Assembly: GCA_022496185.1 (NCBI GenBank)
Contig: WTXG01000160.1
Coordinates: 1-64,000 of the forward strand
Reading direction: 5' to 3'
Length of the DNA stretch: 64,000 nt
Source: Multifurca ochricompacta
Lineage: Eukaryota > Basidiomycota > Agaricomycetes > Russulales > Russulaceae
A model generated the notes under the pieces. The model saw nothing but the letters and a program-made list of their open reading frames with translations. It had not been told where the DNA came from and did not search any database. Shown in pieces: positions 36,108-48,708 of this stretch (within the stretch, counting starts at the first letter, position 1; every line of letters begins with the position of its first letter). The translations under genes and the position numbers were made by a program.

Positions 36108-36991
36108 ATGGCTCCCAAGATTGCAATCGTCATTTATACCACATTCGGCCACGTTGCCAAGCGTTCCATATCTCCTCTCTTGCGACCTTTTATCATCCAT
36201 TTCCTTATCATCTGTCCTCTTGTAAGTGGCCGAAGCTGAGAAGAAGGGCATCGAGGCTGCCGGTGGTCAGGCAACCATCTACCAGTAAGTATCGTGTGCG
36301 TGTGCATCCAGTGATCTAAAGATCAATCCTGAATTGCTTCTTCGATGGCTAGGATCGCAGAGACCCTCTCGGAGGACGTTTTGGTGAGGATGGGTGCGGC
36401 CCCCCAAACCCTCATACGCCATCCTTGTCCCCAGCGAGCTTGCTCAATTTGATGGCGTCCTTTACGGTATCCCTACTCGTTTCGGTAACTTCCCCGCTCA
36501 GTGGAAGGTAAGAACCTTTTTTTTTTTTTTTTTCTCGTTTCTTTCAACCGGAGTCGTTGTTTAATGCCTTGACCCTCTTTTTAGACCTTTTGGGATGCCA
36601 CTAGCCCGCTCTGGATATACGGCAGTCTCTATGGCAAGTTTGCTGGCGTGTTCATTTCGACTTCTAGTCATGGTGGTGGGCAAGAGTCTACTGCCCTGGC
36701 GACTATCTCGACCTTCACTCACCACGGGATCTCCTTTGTGCCCTTTGGCTACGCTCACTCGTTTTCCAAACTGACAAACCTCACTGAGGTCCACGGTGGT
36801 GTGCATCCTCGTTAATCCTTACTGTGATTAGTTTTGTTTATTACATCTATACCACCAAGGCTCTACCTTGGGGTGCTGGCACTTTCTCTGGCTCCGATGG
36901 TTCGCGTCAACCCACAGCTCTTGAGCTTGAGATTGCCGAGATCCAGGGCAAGGCCTTCTACGTTCATGTTGCCAAGTCGTCGCAGAAGTAA
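36108..36991 (+). CDS. WrbA-type NAD(P)H:quinone oxidoreductase
   Basis: Flavodoxin-fold quinone reductase of the WrbA/Pst2 family, reducing quinones with FMN and NAD(P)H by two electrons. Exons: 36108-36162, 36227-36284, 36353-36507, 36585-36800, 36860-36991, about 204 residues, the usual length. Seen: '[19 protein letters not shown]' N-terminus (FMN phosphate loop), '[20 protein letters not shown]', '[20 protein letters not shown]' and '[20 protein letters not shown]'. In the FMN loop, a Thr-Phe-Gly is found where many relatives have Ser/Thr-rich sequence. One extra G at 36398-36399 breaks the frame before [10 protein letters not shown]; deleting it restores a full-length protein. Basidiomycete relatives are used in oxidative stress and wood-decay quinone cycling; here that role is inferred. 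Confidence 0.85.
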
Positions 36992-39900
36992 GTGTGACCG
37001 TTCGTGGGTATATACACTGTTTTATTGTACATTTATTCTTCGTTTGCAATTGGAAATTTTTATCACATTTAAAACCTCGAAGAGCATGAAATTGTGGTGC
37101 GGTTACTGGCTCGCTACATCTAAGCTCATTTTCTTGTTTGTTTATTACTCCCACTTGAAACTTGATGGGTGAGTGTATGCCGCGTTACTTTATATTCAAT
37201 CATTATGAAAAAATTAAAATAAAAAAAAGCTTCATAACTTGGAAATACACATTCGGTTTTTTTTTCGAACGATGACGAAGAAATAATAATAATAATAGAT
37301 GAATACAGATGATGACGATATTCCCCATTTGTTATGTTAGTAATAGTCATTTCATCTGACGGGGGGGGGGGGGGGGTTCCGGCCGGATTCGATTCAATCA
37401 TTAATCCCTCCCCCCCCTCCCAGATCTTTGACACAAAAATAAATAAATGCGATACGTTACATCGGTTACTGCGCGGGTTAAACAACAAAAAAGAGAAGAA
37501 GAATAGAGTAGGGGAGATGGGGGGGGGGGAGAGGGGTCGCCGGTTTTTCTATTTGATCGATTTGAATTGATTGATATAGCGAGGGGGGTTTAGGATTCAG
37601 TCAGTCAGTCAGTTTGAGGTGAGTGGGTCAGTTTGATTACTTGAGCCGGAGGCAAAAGAGAGAGAGAGAGAGAAAGAGGAAGAAAGAAAAGAAAGCTCGA
37701 CTGCCATCCGATCTCATTAAGTCTTTGTGTGTTTTACCAAGGAAGCGAATTCCACGTGCTGCCGTCATATACACACGCCGCACAAACAAAAAGTCTACAA
37801 ATTCGAGTCAAAATTTTTTTTTTTGGGGGGGGGGAGGGGGGGAGGAGATAAAACTTTTATTTTCATAACCCTAAAGATATAGAAGTGTATTTGGAGATGG
37901 AGATGGAGATAAGAGGGGAGGGAGGGAGGGAGGGATGGATGGATGGATGGATGGAGAATGTGTGTGATGGTGCTTTTTGCCTCATCATCCACGCTTTCCA
38001 CCACCACCCCTTTAGATTCGTATCGGTGAAGTTCACGGAGATTAAAAAATAAATAAATTCTATTGTTAAAAGATGTCCGGCTTTTTGAGACTTGGCTTCT
38101 TTGAAGGAGAGACGCCGTAGAGAGGGGTGAGATGAAATGAAAAACTGAGATGGTTATGACTTTGCTGTGGGGTGGGGTGCATAGTAAACCATATATCCGT
38201 TTCCGTTTCCGTTTCCGTGTTTCGTTTCTTCGTGTTTTCGCTATCTTTCTCTCTCCTTCTCTTATGCGCGCGCCGCAGTGTGATCGAACGGGTCAGGTCA
38301 AACGCGCGGACCGGCCGCCGTTGATTAGTTAAAAACGATTTGTAAAATTTGTAAACACGCGCACACACGCATGTGGCCGTGTTCGTTCTCGCTCGCTGGC
38401 TTGTTCTCCTCTGATATTTGATTCAAATCAAATAAAGTAATGAACCGATGATGATGTATTTGTAATTGTAAATCGTATTTGTTGTATCTACTATACGAAA
38501 TTCAAGGCGCTCTCCCGTAAGGGTATGGGTCTCATTACGGTATATGTGGTTAATAAACTCACTCATTCATTCATTCATTTAATGATGATGATGATGATGA
38601 TTTTAAAGGCGGTGGCGGTGCGTTTGAGGAAGGAGCGCGGCCGGCCTCCCCCTTTTTCTTGCTCGTGGGAGATTCATTCCTCGGGCGAGAAAATTGAGTT
38701 TGATGAAGATGAAGATTATTTCGAGAGATTTTCATGCACGATTTTGGCAAGGCAGGCATCTGCCGCTTTTTGCTTGCTTGAGACCTCCTCATTGAGTCAG
38801 AAATTACCGAAGAGCGGTGGCGGTTTCAGCAATTATTCACACACACACACACATATATATATATATGATACAACTAGGCCTCAAAATCATATATATATCA
38901 TGATGGCACTAATGCCTTGCGGGAGGAATGCCAGTGTGAAATTAACGGTTTTTTTTTTTTCCCTATATATGACCGGTCGTCAAGTGTGCAATGCCTCCCT
39001 TGAGAGAGACATTCTATTGTTGCGCAGCGTAGTTTATATTCAAAGTCGCGGGAGTGCCTCAAGTGTAAATCCGCCGCCGCTTAGTATACAAACAAAAAAA
39101 ACAAGGATGATAAAGCTCCTTGAGCTGAACTCCTCGGGTGCGTGTGTAAACCACATGGTGTTGGTGGCCTCTTAGATGGACACCGCCACCTAATACAACT
39201 ACTTTTGCAACTCGACCTCATTACAATTTATTATTATTTTTTTTCAATTTTACTTCCATCTGGCACTGCGACCCACGGACGATGACGCGAAAATACCGTT
39301 CGATCGGCAGCAGCACGGCGGCGACGACGGCGGCAGTGCTCTCTCACTTCTGCAATAGTTAGTTGTTAAGTTGCTCCTTCAGGACACTTACATTTATGGG
39401 GGGGGGAGACGACAGAGGGGTCACCTAGGGGACTTCGGCTCCGTCTCCAGACGCCATGAAGTAAATAATTCGAAGCGGATGGGTTGTATGAACAGCATGT
39501 CCTAGGCTAGTCGGTCGTTGAGAACTTTGCACAGGTATGTGACACATGACGGAAATGGTGATCAAGTATGACTAATCATCCTGGACGGGGTTGTGGTTAA
39601 CTAAACAGGCCCCCCCCCCCTTTCCCCCTCCTCTCCGGAGACAATCTACCGATTCACTCGAGATGAATGGCGGTGGTGTACATTTGGTAAAACTCTTGTA
39701 AAACTCCTCGGGTTATGTAAGTGTGTTATATTTTTTTTCGATCCTTAGTTGTTGTTGCTGTGGGAATTGAAATGAGCTGTTGCCAGAATGCGTTTATCTG
39801 GAGCACTTCCCGCGCTTTCCGAATCATGAAGCATCATCAACGGAGTAGGCTGTTATAGTGAAGAAGAGGAGAAAAAGAAGAAAGAATCAAATGGGTGCTT

Positions 39901-40515
39901 AAAACGTTTTTTCAATCACTTAAATTTTTGAGGCGACGGCGGCGGGATAAACTTAAAAGTACTTCTCTGTAGTTCAGTAGGTTAACATTGATGGATCGGG
40001 TATGCACAAATACATTCGGTGTGCGTGAGCGATTCATATTCGCGGGAATCGTAAGTTGCTATGCAGATAAGGCCCAGTATCAAAGAAGAGAGAGAGCAAA
40101 CACGTTTTCCCGGGTCCCCGCTTCCCCTTTTTAGATATTCGGAGTGTCGGAGGAAAATCCCACAGGCCGAGCGGGAGCAACGTATCTAATCGTGCTGCTG
40201 TGCTTTGAAATATCTGGGTATCGGTTTCAGTTGACGGGGAAAGGAAAAGATAAGGAAAGGGGGAAGGGGAGGCAGCTATGCTGCTTGATGTACTAACATC
40301 TTTCCTCCCAGCCCACATCAACCCTGTACCCGAGGCAGTGCTACCAACGTTTGGGTTCGACTCGCGAAGAAATGCGGGGACGGACTTCAGGGAATTGCTG
40401 CTCAGGGCGGGCACTTCCGGTCGCCGCTGTTGGTGCTTCTACTGTCACTACTACCGTACGGACCGTTCCGAATGGCAGTGGTGTGTTATCTCCAAGTGGG
40501 TGAACGTTCCATCAA
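36992..40515. other. 3.5-kb gene-poor region
   Basis: No convincing gene. Contains homopolymers (G12 at about 37363-37376; T/G run 37815-37840), ATGG repeats (37934-37952), CA/TA repeats (38840-38868), ATG repeats (38584-38600) and a GC-rich tri-nucleotide stretch near 39307-39335. A 216-codon plus-strand frame at 38525-39175 crosses these repeats and is rejected. Confidence 0.45.
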
Positions 40516-41310
40516 TTGTCCCTGGAAGCCGAATTGAAGCGGGGGATCGCTCCGATAGAGGGAGGGGGAGGGGGCCAGACATTTTCGGGAGACGATTTCG
40601 AGGAAATTTCGCCTCCCACCATGATAGACTTTGTCATCGCAACGAACCCGCTCTCAATCGTACGTACAGTACAAATAACACTTCTGAAAAAAGTACGTCA
40701 TACGTTGGATATAGTGGTGGGCTGATGATATAAATGTTTGGTTTGTGACAAGGATATACTTGGCGCGCTTGAACGTGTCCTAGTGAACCGTGAACGCGAA
40801 TCAATCTTCTTCTTCGGGAGGAATCGCATCGCATGCATGATAATAGAGCTTGACATGTTCAGGGAAAGCCAAACAAATGATAGCATAACACCCCTTTGCG
40901 GGACAAAAAAAGGTGAGAGAGAAGGCTCGTGAGGACGATGCGATCGCTGTTCAGATAGCAGGGGTATAGATCTCAAGTCAAGAAAAAAGCCGTAGATCAG
41001 TAAAGTGAAGATCTTTCAGCTATCTTTTTTTTTTTTTTGATAATTCCCAGTGATATGACCCATTGAAGGAGGAAATCCTCCTCTTATTCGTTATGGTCAT
41101 TTCTGATCGCGTCTGAGAGTGAGAGCAGGCAAAGAGGTCAACTACACAATGTTGTGTTCCAAGCAATTAATGAGGAAGACAACGATACAGCCGGCATCAT
41201 CGAATTGGTTACAATATTGGGGGACGCAGCAGCCAAATGGTCCTATTGTACTTTCGGCAAAATCCTTGCGTATATTCGCGCCCTTCCAGGTAGGCGTAAG
41301 GCGCCGATAT
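40516..41310 (+). pseudogene. Unrecognised coding relic or frame-broken gene
   Basis: Three protein-like segments follow each other on the plus strand. The first (40516-40659) reads 'FSGDDFEEISPPTMIDFVIA' and ends at a GTACGT donor. The second (40753-40912) reads 'LGALERVLVNRERESIFFFG' and 'IACMIIELDMFRESQTNDS', ending at GTGAGA. The third, after a CAG at 41050, reads 'DPLKEEILLLFVMVISDRV' and, in another frame, 'FQAINEEDNDTAGIIELVTI' and 'GDAAAKWSYCTFGKILAYIR' before another possible donor at about 41291. Frames do not join without at least one base change, and the start is not found. No family is recognised; composition and splice sites suggest a real helical protein. Confidence 0.35.
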
Positions 41311-41606
41311 GAGCGGTGAAGATGCAGGGGGGGGGGGAGCTGTTGTGGGGGCGTTGCACGCACCCCATCAGAGAAGCGTGTCGCGCCCTGGTTGCTATCG
41401 AGTCATGCAATGATGAATAAAGACTGGAGATTCCACAATGATTGTATTATACAGTAGCTTGTAACAAGAATATTGATGATGGTGAATTGAACGTGGTGCG
41501 TTCGCCGCGCCGTGACGGTTCTGTTCGATTAGGTGGTTAGGGGATTCCGGCCGATAGATTGTTGCGCACTGCTAGCTCTTTACATGCAAGCTGATGAGCT
41601 CCGTTG

Positions 41607-41967
41607 TTATGATCTCCTTGTTGCTTCGGCAGCTTGGGTTGCTGCTTGTGCAAGCAAGGGCTTCTGCTTCTCCGCCAATACGCGGCGCTGATTAAAATAA
41701 TCGATCTAAAATCCATGCTCAGAACAACAAATGGCCATGGTTGCGAGATGGCGAGATATAATGGTCTAAAACTCACCCAACTCTTTGCGCAGTTCTGCTC
41801 GTAAGATTTTCTTTGCGCCGCGCACTTTGAACCTTCCGTACCAGCAACGACGACCTCGGCAGCGTCCAAACAGGTGAAATAAGCGTCCCTAGTTTCCCAA
41901 CATTTTGAACGGTCTTCTCTTGACGTAGAGGTAGGTTTTTCTGATTGTTACTACCAAACCAACCCAT
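41607..41967 (-). CDS. COA6: Cytochrome c oxidase assembly factor 6
   Basis: Small intermembrane-space protein needed for copper delivery to Cox2 during complex IV assembly. Exons 41777-41967 and 41607-41705 with a 71-bp intron (GTGAGT...TTTTAG). The diagnostic twin-cysteine motif is present: C-x9-C (CWETRDAYFTC) and C-x10-C (CAAQRKSYEQNC), followed by 'CAKSWIDYFNQRRVLAEKQ'. Length is about 96 residues, as usual. One base seems missing near 41912 (AAG-ACC where AAGGACC restores EKDRSKCWE); without it the N-terminus is out of frame. It faces the TBC gene across 222 bp. Confidence 0.9.
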
Positions 41968-42189
41968 ATTATTTTAAAGAGATGCGGAGAATAGTAAGTC
42001 ACAGTGGGGCAGTTGGAGTGGCAGGCCACGTGGACTCTCAATCACCCTGACACGGCTCGCGCTTAAAGTTCAGAGTTTGTTCACTAAGCCAAGCGAAGAC
42101 TAGTCTCCGTCTCCGTCGCCGTCGCCGTCATCAAACTACGGTTAAGTCAACATCCTACGGTTAGATGATACCGTAGATATTTCATTCAC
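41968..42189. promoter_or_regulatory. Shared divergent promoter of COA6 and TBC gene
   Basis: Only 222 bp separate the two starts, which point away from each other. The stretch contains pyrimidine-rich blocks and repeated 'cgtctccgtcgccgtc' units (42107-42125). No TATA box is obvious. Co-regulation is inferred from geometry only. Confidence 0.5.
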
Positions 42190-45100
42190 ATGGCCTCTGC
42201 TTTACCATCGACAGCACAGGCTTCGACACCAGTACACGCTCATCCCCTTTTAGCTGATGAAGCGCCATCTCGTGGGCGTCGTGCTCGCCTTGGATCATCA
42301 CGTCAGGTCGACATTTCATCCTCAGAGAGTGCCACTAACACTCGTACACCCAACTATTTCACTCTCAAAGAGCGTTTGGATGTCACTACTCAAACAGGGT
42401 CAAGACATGGTCACGCGAACTGGGATGGTAGCGTACGTGGATACGGTAAGGTAGATCGGGCGCATACCACGCGCGACACTTCTGCAACCCGACAACCCTT
42501 GCCCATCGTCTGGGACAAACCTCAAGAACGTCCGCCTATGTTTATAGTCGGCTCCTCGAAGGATCATCTGATCATAAGCAGCATGGCACGTACCGCAGAA
42601 CTGGTTGAAATTGACGGACTATTTCCCGGCGCCGCATCGAGAATCCTCGCTACGCAATGGCACGACTACTCGGACGAGGCCATTCAATCTGCCATCTCCG
42701 CCATCAGCGTGTCGGAGTCTCCGGCCTCCGTTTCCAGCCATCCCCACCATACTGCTTTGCGCGTCTTGTCGTCTGCGGTGCACAATCTTACAAAAGTCAG
42801 GAGAGAAATGGAGGAGAATCTACGGGTGCTTCAGGAGAAGGAGCATGCCCGCAGGCTGCGTGCTGACGAGTTGATGAAGGAGTTGCAGCCGTCGGAGAGG
42901 GATATCGCTCGGCGAGTAATGCAATCTTTGTTCACAGATGATGATGAGGGTATGCACAAGGTCGAAAGGAGTCAGAGTCATGCGGTGAGTATTCTCGTCA
43001 CTTTAGTTGGTTTCTAGATATCGATCGAATCTTACAGTTCCTCACCGACACCATATCGGAGGCGATGGTGGATGCTGTCGTCTTTCCTCGTCTCGAAGAA
43101 CCTCGTGAACCTGCTACTGCAATGCCAACCGTATCTAAGATTACCATAACCCCCCCATCCGATGAGTCAAATCATTTAATGACCAATCCCAGTGAACCTG
43201 GAATATCTCTCTCGTCCCACGACCTTGATCATGATGATGACGCAAGTAGCGTTCACTCCATTGGTGGTCTTAGCCAAAACGCGCCCAGCCTCGGAAGCAC
43301 TAAATCCGATCGTTCCTCGTTTGGAGACTGGATGGGATCCTGGTGGGCCAGGCCGCGGCCTAAACATGGACGTCCCCCTCTCCCTGCCCTCGAAGGGGAT
43401 GTGGCTTCCGAATCCGGTCAACCCCCTTCCAGGGAACCCTCTGACAACGTTTTGCCACCATCATCACCACCAACCATCAAACCTGTTCGGCGAAAAGGTT
43501 CACGCAGTGTCTTTAGCACATTGGGGCTCTCAATTCTTAACCCGATACCCGCGACGCCCGGAAAAAGGCGCCGTCATGTTTCCGTCTCCGATGCGCCCCC
43601 CTCCGTTCAGCCACCATCAACGGCCACGGGGACGGCAAAACTTTCGACGGCTGTCAGCTCCCCTGTCACTTCAACCTTCATACTTCCTACACCAGCAGCG
43701 CCCAGCCTAACAACCGAATTGCAACACTCAAATGTACCCTCTCATGAACCCTCACTACATTCGGTCCGTGCAGCGTGGGAGAGACAGCCGCAGGGCTCTG
43801 CCCTACAAGCGATAGTCAATGCGACACGTGTTATGACATCGGATCCCAACAGTGTGCTTGTTGAGCGTGGCGTAGGGATAAGTGTGCTTATCGCGAATTT
43901 GCCTTTGAGCTAGTGAACGAGCGCGTGAAGAAGGAATCGAGATCCGCGCACCTAACAACAGGGAAAAGCGTGACCGTGACCGTATGCAGGACCGTGAACA
44001 CGACTTTGGCGTTAATCCCAGGGCGACGATTGTGAAGAATTCTGGCGTGGATGTGGTCACGACGCTCAATCGTGCACTGAGCGGTCCTGAGGATGTGCCC
44101 ACTATCAAGGGAAAGCTGCGTACGGCGAAGTCCTTCTCGATCTCTGGACAAGGCTTTGCAACACCTTTACTTGGCTCACTTCTTCCCCAACAGCAACGAC
44201 GGCCAGCCGTCCATGTAGATGGCAGCTCGCGCCGACACAACACTGGTTCTACCGACTCATCCCAGGTTAACCAGAGTAACCCCGTCCCTGCTCAGCCGAC
44301 TATGCAGAAAAACGCATCCGTACCTCTTGAATCCATCTTCCCTGCAACTTCAAAGCCGCCAACAGAATACTTGTCGCGCGCCTATACTTCCCTCACCGCT
44401 CGAGACTTCCGCCCCTCTATGGTTGGCCCCGTCCCCCTACCGCCCCTCCCGACCCATCGCGCGGACAGCGAACCGCTCGTGGATCGTTTTGGTTTTATGT
44501 ACGACGTAGCATTGTATGACTTGCTCTTACTAGTGCGCGCCCGTACGTGCCGCTGCGCCGCCCCTGCTTGCCTCACCGGCGTCAAGATCGCAGACCGTAC
44601 AGAGGACGAATGGTCGGATGACGAAGCGGACCGAGACGGCATCGAAATCGTCAAAGAGGCGTGCTCTTGCACAGGCGAAATCGAACTCCCCGCCCCTCGC
44701 CCACAGTCGCGCTCTTCCTCACGCTCGCACAAGGGCGGCCGTGGGCTCTCCGGCACTGCCGGGGACGGATCAGGATCCGTTGGTAATAACAAGTCTGGTC
44801 TGAGTTCCAGCACGGCGATACTCGCTATCGGCACGGACACTCCGAGACACGTATGCACGAACGTGCTGCGAGGACTTCTTGGAGAGCTCACGGATATTCA
44901 TGATGAGCGGCAAGCGGCACAACGCAAGGACTGGGACACCTTTGTCCGCGCGCGGAGGCGTTCCCGAGCACAGTCAACACCAGCATCTGCGCCTTTGGGT
45001 AATAATGGTACTGGAAGTAGTGGTAGCGGCGTTACAACAGTGGTGGTGGTGCTGGTGGTGCTGGTGGTGTCGGTACCGGTGCTGGTAGTAGTGGCACGGG

Positions 45101-46380
45101 TACGGGTGTTGCCAAGGTTCCATCGGCTGCTGGAGGTGCTGCGGCACTATTGGGACTCGACGGGCCGGTAGCGGATGACGAACTCGCGCATAGCGATGGG
45201 TTGATCGGCTTTGCTCAGCTTGGGTTGTCGTCCGCGGGGCGTGAGGAGCGTCGCGAGCTCGGCAGGCTCGTACGCGGTGGGATTCCGCTCGCTTACCGTG
45301 CCAAGGTGTGGCTTGAGTCGAGTGGTGGGTTGGAAATGCAGGAGCCTGGGGTATTTGTGGAGCTGTTGGCGCAGACGGATACGGATGGAGGTGGAGTCGT
45401 GAGGGAGATTGATAAGGACGTCGGACGGACGATGCCGTTGAACATGTTTTTTGGTGGTGATGGAGCAGGGGTGCAAAAGCTTCGGAGGGTGCTCATTGCG
45501 TATAGTAGGTATGTGCATGCGCTTTTACCCTTTCCCCCTCCCCCCCCCCCCCCTTCTCCCCGCAAGTGGCAATGGGATGTAACTCATGAGTTTGGGGTTG
45601 TGTGGAACAGACGCAATCCTACAGTTGGGTATTGTCAAGGCATGAACCTGGTCGCGTCGACGCTGCTACTCGTACACGCAGACGAAGAAGAGGCGTTCTG
45701 GGTCCTCGCGGCGCTCGTCGAGCGCATATTGCCAGAAGGCTTCTTCTCGCCGACCTTGTTGCCCTCACGCGCCTGCCCGCTCGTTCTACTCGATTTCGTG
45801 CATGAGGGCATTCCCAAGCTCGCCGCTCACCTCGCCGAACTGGGCATCGACCTTCCCGCGATCTGCTTCTCCTGGTTCTTATCCCTTTTTACGGATTGTC
45901 TCCCCGTTGAGGTACGTTGCCTACCTGCCCCCCCCCCCCCTGCCTCTGCCCCTGCCCCTGCCCCACCCCTCCCCGCTTTTTTTTTTTTTTTTGAAAATAT
46001 TTTTTCGGGGGGCGGGGAAATAGACCCTTTTCCGCGTGTGGGACGTGTTGCTCCTTGATGGACTCGACGTCCTATTCCGGATTGGGTTTGGCATTTTGAA
46101 GAGCCACGAAGCGGAACTACTTCGCTGCGATTCGATTCCGGCGATGTACGTCGCGCTCGAGAGTCTCCCAACTCGGATATGGCAACCAGATAAATTACTT
46201 CAGGTATACTTTCCGCACTCTCTTCAAAAGGAAAGATGGAACTCATCATCCCTTCAAACCCCTCCTTTCCTTTTTTTTTTTTCCCTGCAGCTTGAGTTGG
46301 ACCTTCGCCCGGCGATCGTCCATGCTGACATTGTCAAGAAGTGCGATGCGCACATCGTTGCGCTGCGCGCTCTCAATTAG
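42190..46380 (+). CDS. Large TBC-domain Rab GTPase-activating protein
   Basis: The C-terminal TBC domain (about 45230-46380) has 'RGGIPLAYRAKVW', the catalytic arginine-finger motif I-x-x-D-x-x-R as 'IDKDVGRT', and the glutamine-finger motif 'YCQGMN', so it should accelerate GTP hydrolysis on a Rab. Introns include 45509-45610 (YSR|RNPTVGYCQGMN), one at about 45911-46023 with poly-C/poly-T, and one before LELDLRPAI. The long N-terminal part has a coiled-coil (REMEENLRVLQEKEHARR), Ser/Pro-rich regions and a 'GFMYDVALYDLLLL' segment with a Cys cluster. Frame breaks are suspected near 43937 and clear near 45040, where a GGT repeat changes frame (glycine-rich on one side, valine-rich nonsense on the other). 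The Rab partner is unknown. Confidence 0.8.
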
Positions 46381-46765
46381 CCCACATAATATAAGGAAGC
46401 GAAGCCTTTTCACAGTGTTTCAGGCTTAATACCTTGTATACCACCACCCTTTCCCCACAAAAAAAAAAAATTGGGGGGCGATGATTGAGCAGTACAAGAT
46501 AAATTATACATATGGACATTTTTGTGCATTTATACATTAGAAGACCGGGGTTGGGGGAGAGGGGAGGGGTTGTAATTACATCTGCGTCACGGTAACAGCT
46601 TACAAAAAAGATTGAAAAAGTAAGATGATATAAACAAACAAACCCACGGCGCAACTTCCCCAAAAGTCACCAAAACACCCATCAGCTCCCCTCCTCCTTC
46701 CTCCATCACAACGCCTTGCCTGCAGTTGCATTGGATTTGGGTGGGGCGGGGGGGGGGGGAACCTC
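46381..46765. other. Convergent 3' spacer
   Basis: Lies between the stops of the TBC and DUF262 genes, which face each other. Contains poly-A (46460-46470) and G-runs (46749-46760). No gene. Confidence 0.5.
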
Positions 46766-48571
46766 TTAGATGGCGCGCCTTTTCTTGCCTCGTTGAGTAG
46801 CTGCCGCCGTCCGTCGTTGGGAATCGAGAGACTTGCGCTTGCCATTGGTGGCGTTGCGCGTGAGCCTGGGCGCGGCGGCGATAGCACGGGTAGCTCGAGC
46901 AGCAGTGGTAGATGTAGCATTGGTGATTAAACCAGCAGACGACGAGAGGGGTTCGATGTCAACCTCCCCATTTTCAATCGCGTCGATGATGCGCCAACAG
47001 TCCGCGGCGACACGCGCGTTAAAGCGTACGTCGACGTGCGCCTTACGGAGGTCGCGTCGGAGGATGAACGCCGCGCGAGATTGTTCGGCGGGTGTGAATC
47101 CGTGACGCATGGTGTATAGCAGCACGCCTAGCCAAATGCTCGAGATTTCAGTCACCAAAGGTTTTGAAAAACAAACAAAAAATAAATTAAAAAGGGAGGA
47201 ATAAGGGAAGAAGGGATAGGTGCGGGGGAGGAGGAAGAACGAAGAGTGATGAGTGAGAAAATCGTGCGCCGCACCGATGAAGACAAACTCGACAGGGGAG
47301 ACTTTAGCCTTGTGTCGTCGAAAGGGAGCGTCGAGCTCCCGGTTCGTCGCGAGTTCCCACATGCGACTGAGCACGATCCCATGGCCTCTTTGAAAGCGGA
47401 GCTGGGACCAGAAGCGAACTCGCCGGGGGAGGTGGTGAGCCACTTGTCAAGTTTGAGCGCCGTCGGCACGCGCTGATCTGCGGGGAGACCAGAGCAGCAG
47501 TAGACGAGTTGGGCGACGTTCTGGAAGGCGCGTCCGCGCGTGTCGTCGAACGCGATCATGTCCACCAGTCCGCCGTCGATGGTCACGTGGGTCTTTTCGA
47601 GGTGGGTGATGTAGTTTGCCCAGGGCGAGGAGATCGCTTGCAACTTTTCGGCATTCGTCAGGCTCACGCCGAGTTGGACGCGTTGGAAGACTTCGCGCTC
47701 GGCGGTTGGGGAGAGGTTTCGGTACTCGACTATTAGAGTGAGGAAGAGAAGGAGGAAAGAGGGGGGGGGGAATTGTTGATGCGTGTGTGAGGGATATTAT
47801 ATAGTCGATATTATACACCCACGGTAAACGTACTGCATGTGATCATCTTCTGTGCAAACGTTTTCTTATCGTATAATGGAATCTCAGCACGTGAGGCTCT
47901 TGTGGAGGTCGAGGTGGTGTACCACCAATGTTTCTTTGTTCTTGGACAGCGATCTATGTGCATGAATGGGACAATTAGTCAACCACACGGATGTATGTTT
48001 TGAGGGAGAGGACCATACAAGCTATCTGTCGGGTGTGCGTGGGTCAAGCCGATGCTGCGAATGGATGGATATATATATATATACCTGTCCGTCAAAGAAC
48101 TTTTGTATACTTGTCAACCGTTGTTTGCCATCGACACAAAGTCTCGTCTCCACCCCATCTATTGGGTCTTTCGTGATCGCAAAGACGACAGGTGGAACAT
48201 AGTAATTATGGAAGAGTGAGTCTATGATGGCCATCTGCTTGGATGATGACCATACCACAGCTAGAGAAGCGTTGCCCCAGTGGAGGGAAGTAAGAGATGA
48301 ACAAAGTGCAAAGAAAAAAGAGCTCTAAACTGACCGCGTTGGTATTCTGGATCTAGGTCAATATCACCCTCATGTATCATTGCTGTAAGAGGTTGAGACA
48401 TATGATCAGGAGAGCAAAAAAAAGTCGAGCGGGCTCACTATGTAACTGCTCTGTGGTATATTGAATAGTGACAGGTTGCAAGAGAGGATTCCAAATGTGA
48501 AAGACATTTGGGTCTATTTCTTCGGGGTCATCAATGTAATCTTCGTCGCCATTCTCCAATTCTGAAGACAT
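46766..48571 (-). CDS. DUF262 domain protein
   Basis: Exons read: start at 48571 (MSSELENGDEDYIDD), then short exons with 'MIHEGDIDLDPEYQR' and 'VVWSSSKQMAIIDSLF...YVPPVVFAI', then 'CVDGKQRLTSIQKFFDG', 'AEIPLYDKKTFAQKMITC', 'EYRNLSPTAEREVFQRVQLG', and a final exon from GVLLYTMRHGF to a basic tail ending KKRRAI. PEYQR, the DGxQRLTS block and the following F..G are the hallmarks of DUF262, a ParB/Srx-like fold found in bacterial modification-dependent nucleases (GmrS) and also in fungi, where its role is not established. The C-terminal Lys/Arg tail could be nuclear targeting. One base is missing at about 47378 (GGG where GGGG restores KEAMGIVLSRMWEL). Confidence 0.8.
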
Positions 48572-48708
48572 TATCCTTCTCAATCTCAAGGGAAAAGACA
48601 GCAAACGGAACAGTTCGTTCATTCATTGGTGACCACGAGCACGTGATGCCCACCTCCCCTCCCCCCTAGGACCCTATGGGTATCCCATTGCATCTTACTA
48701 TACTACAT

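Noticed and set aside
38525..39175. 216-codon plus-strand open frame
   Set aside because: Crosses ATG, CA and TA microsatellites and poly-T; no domain, no coding-like neighbours, no splice logic.
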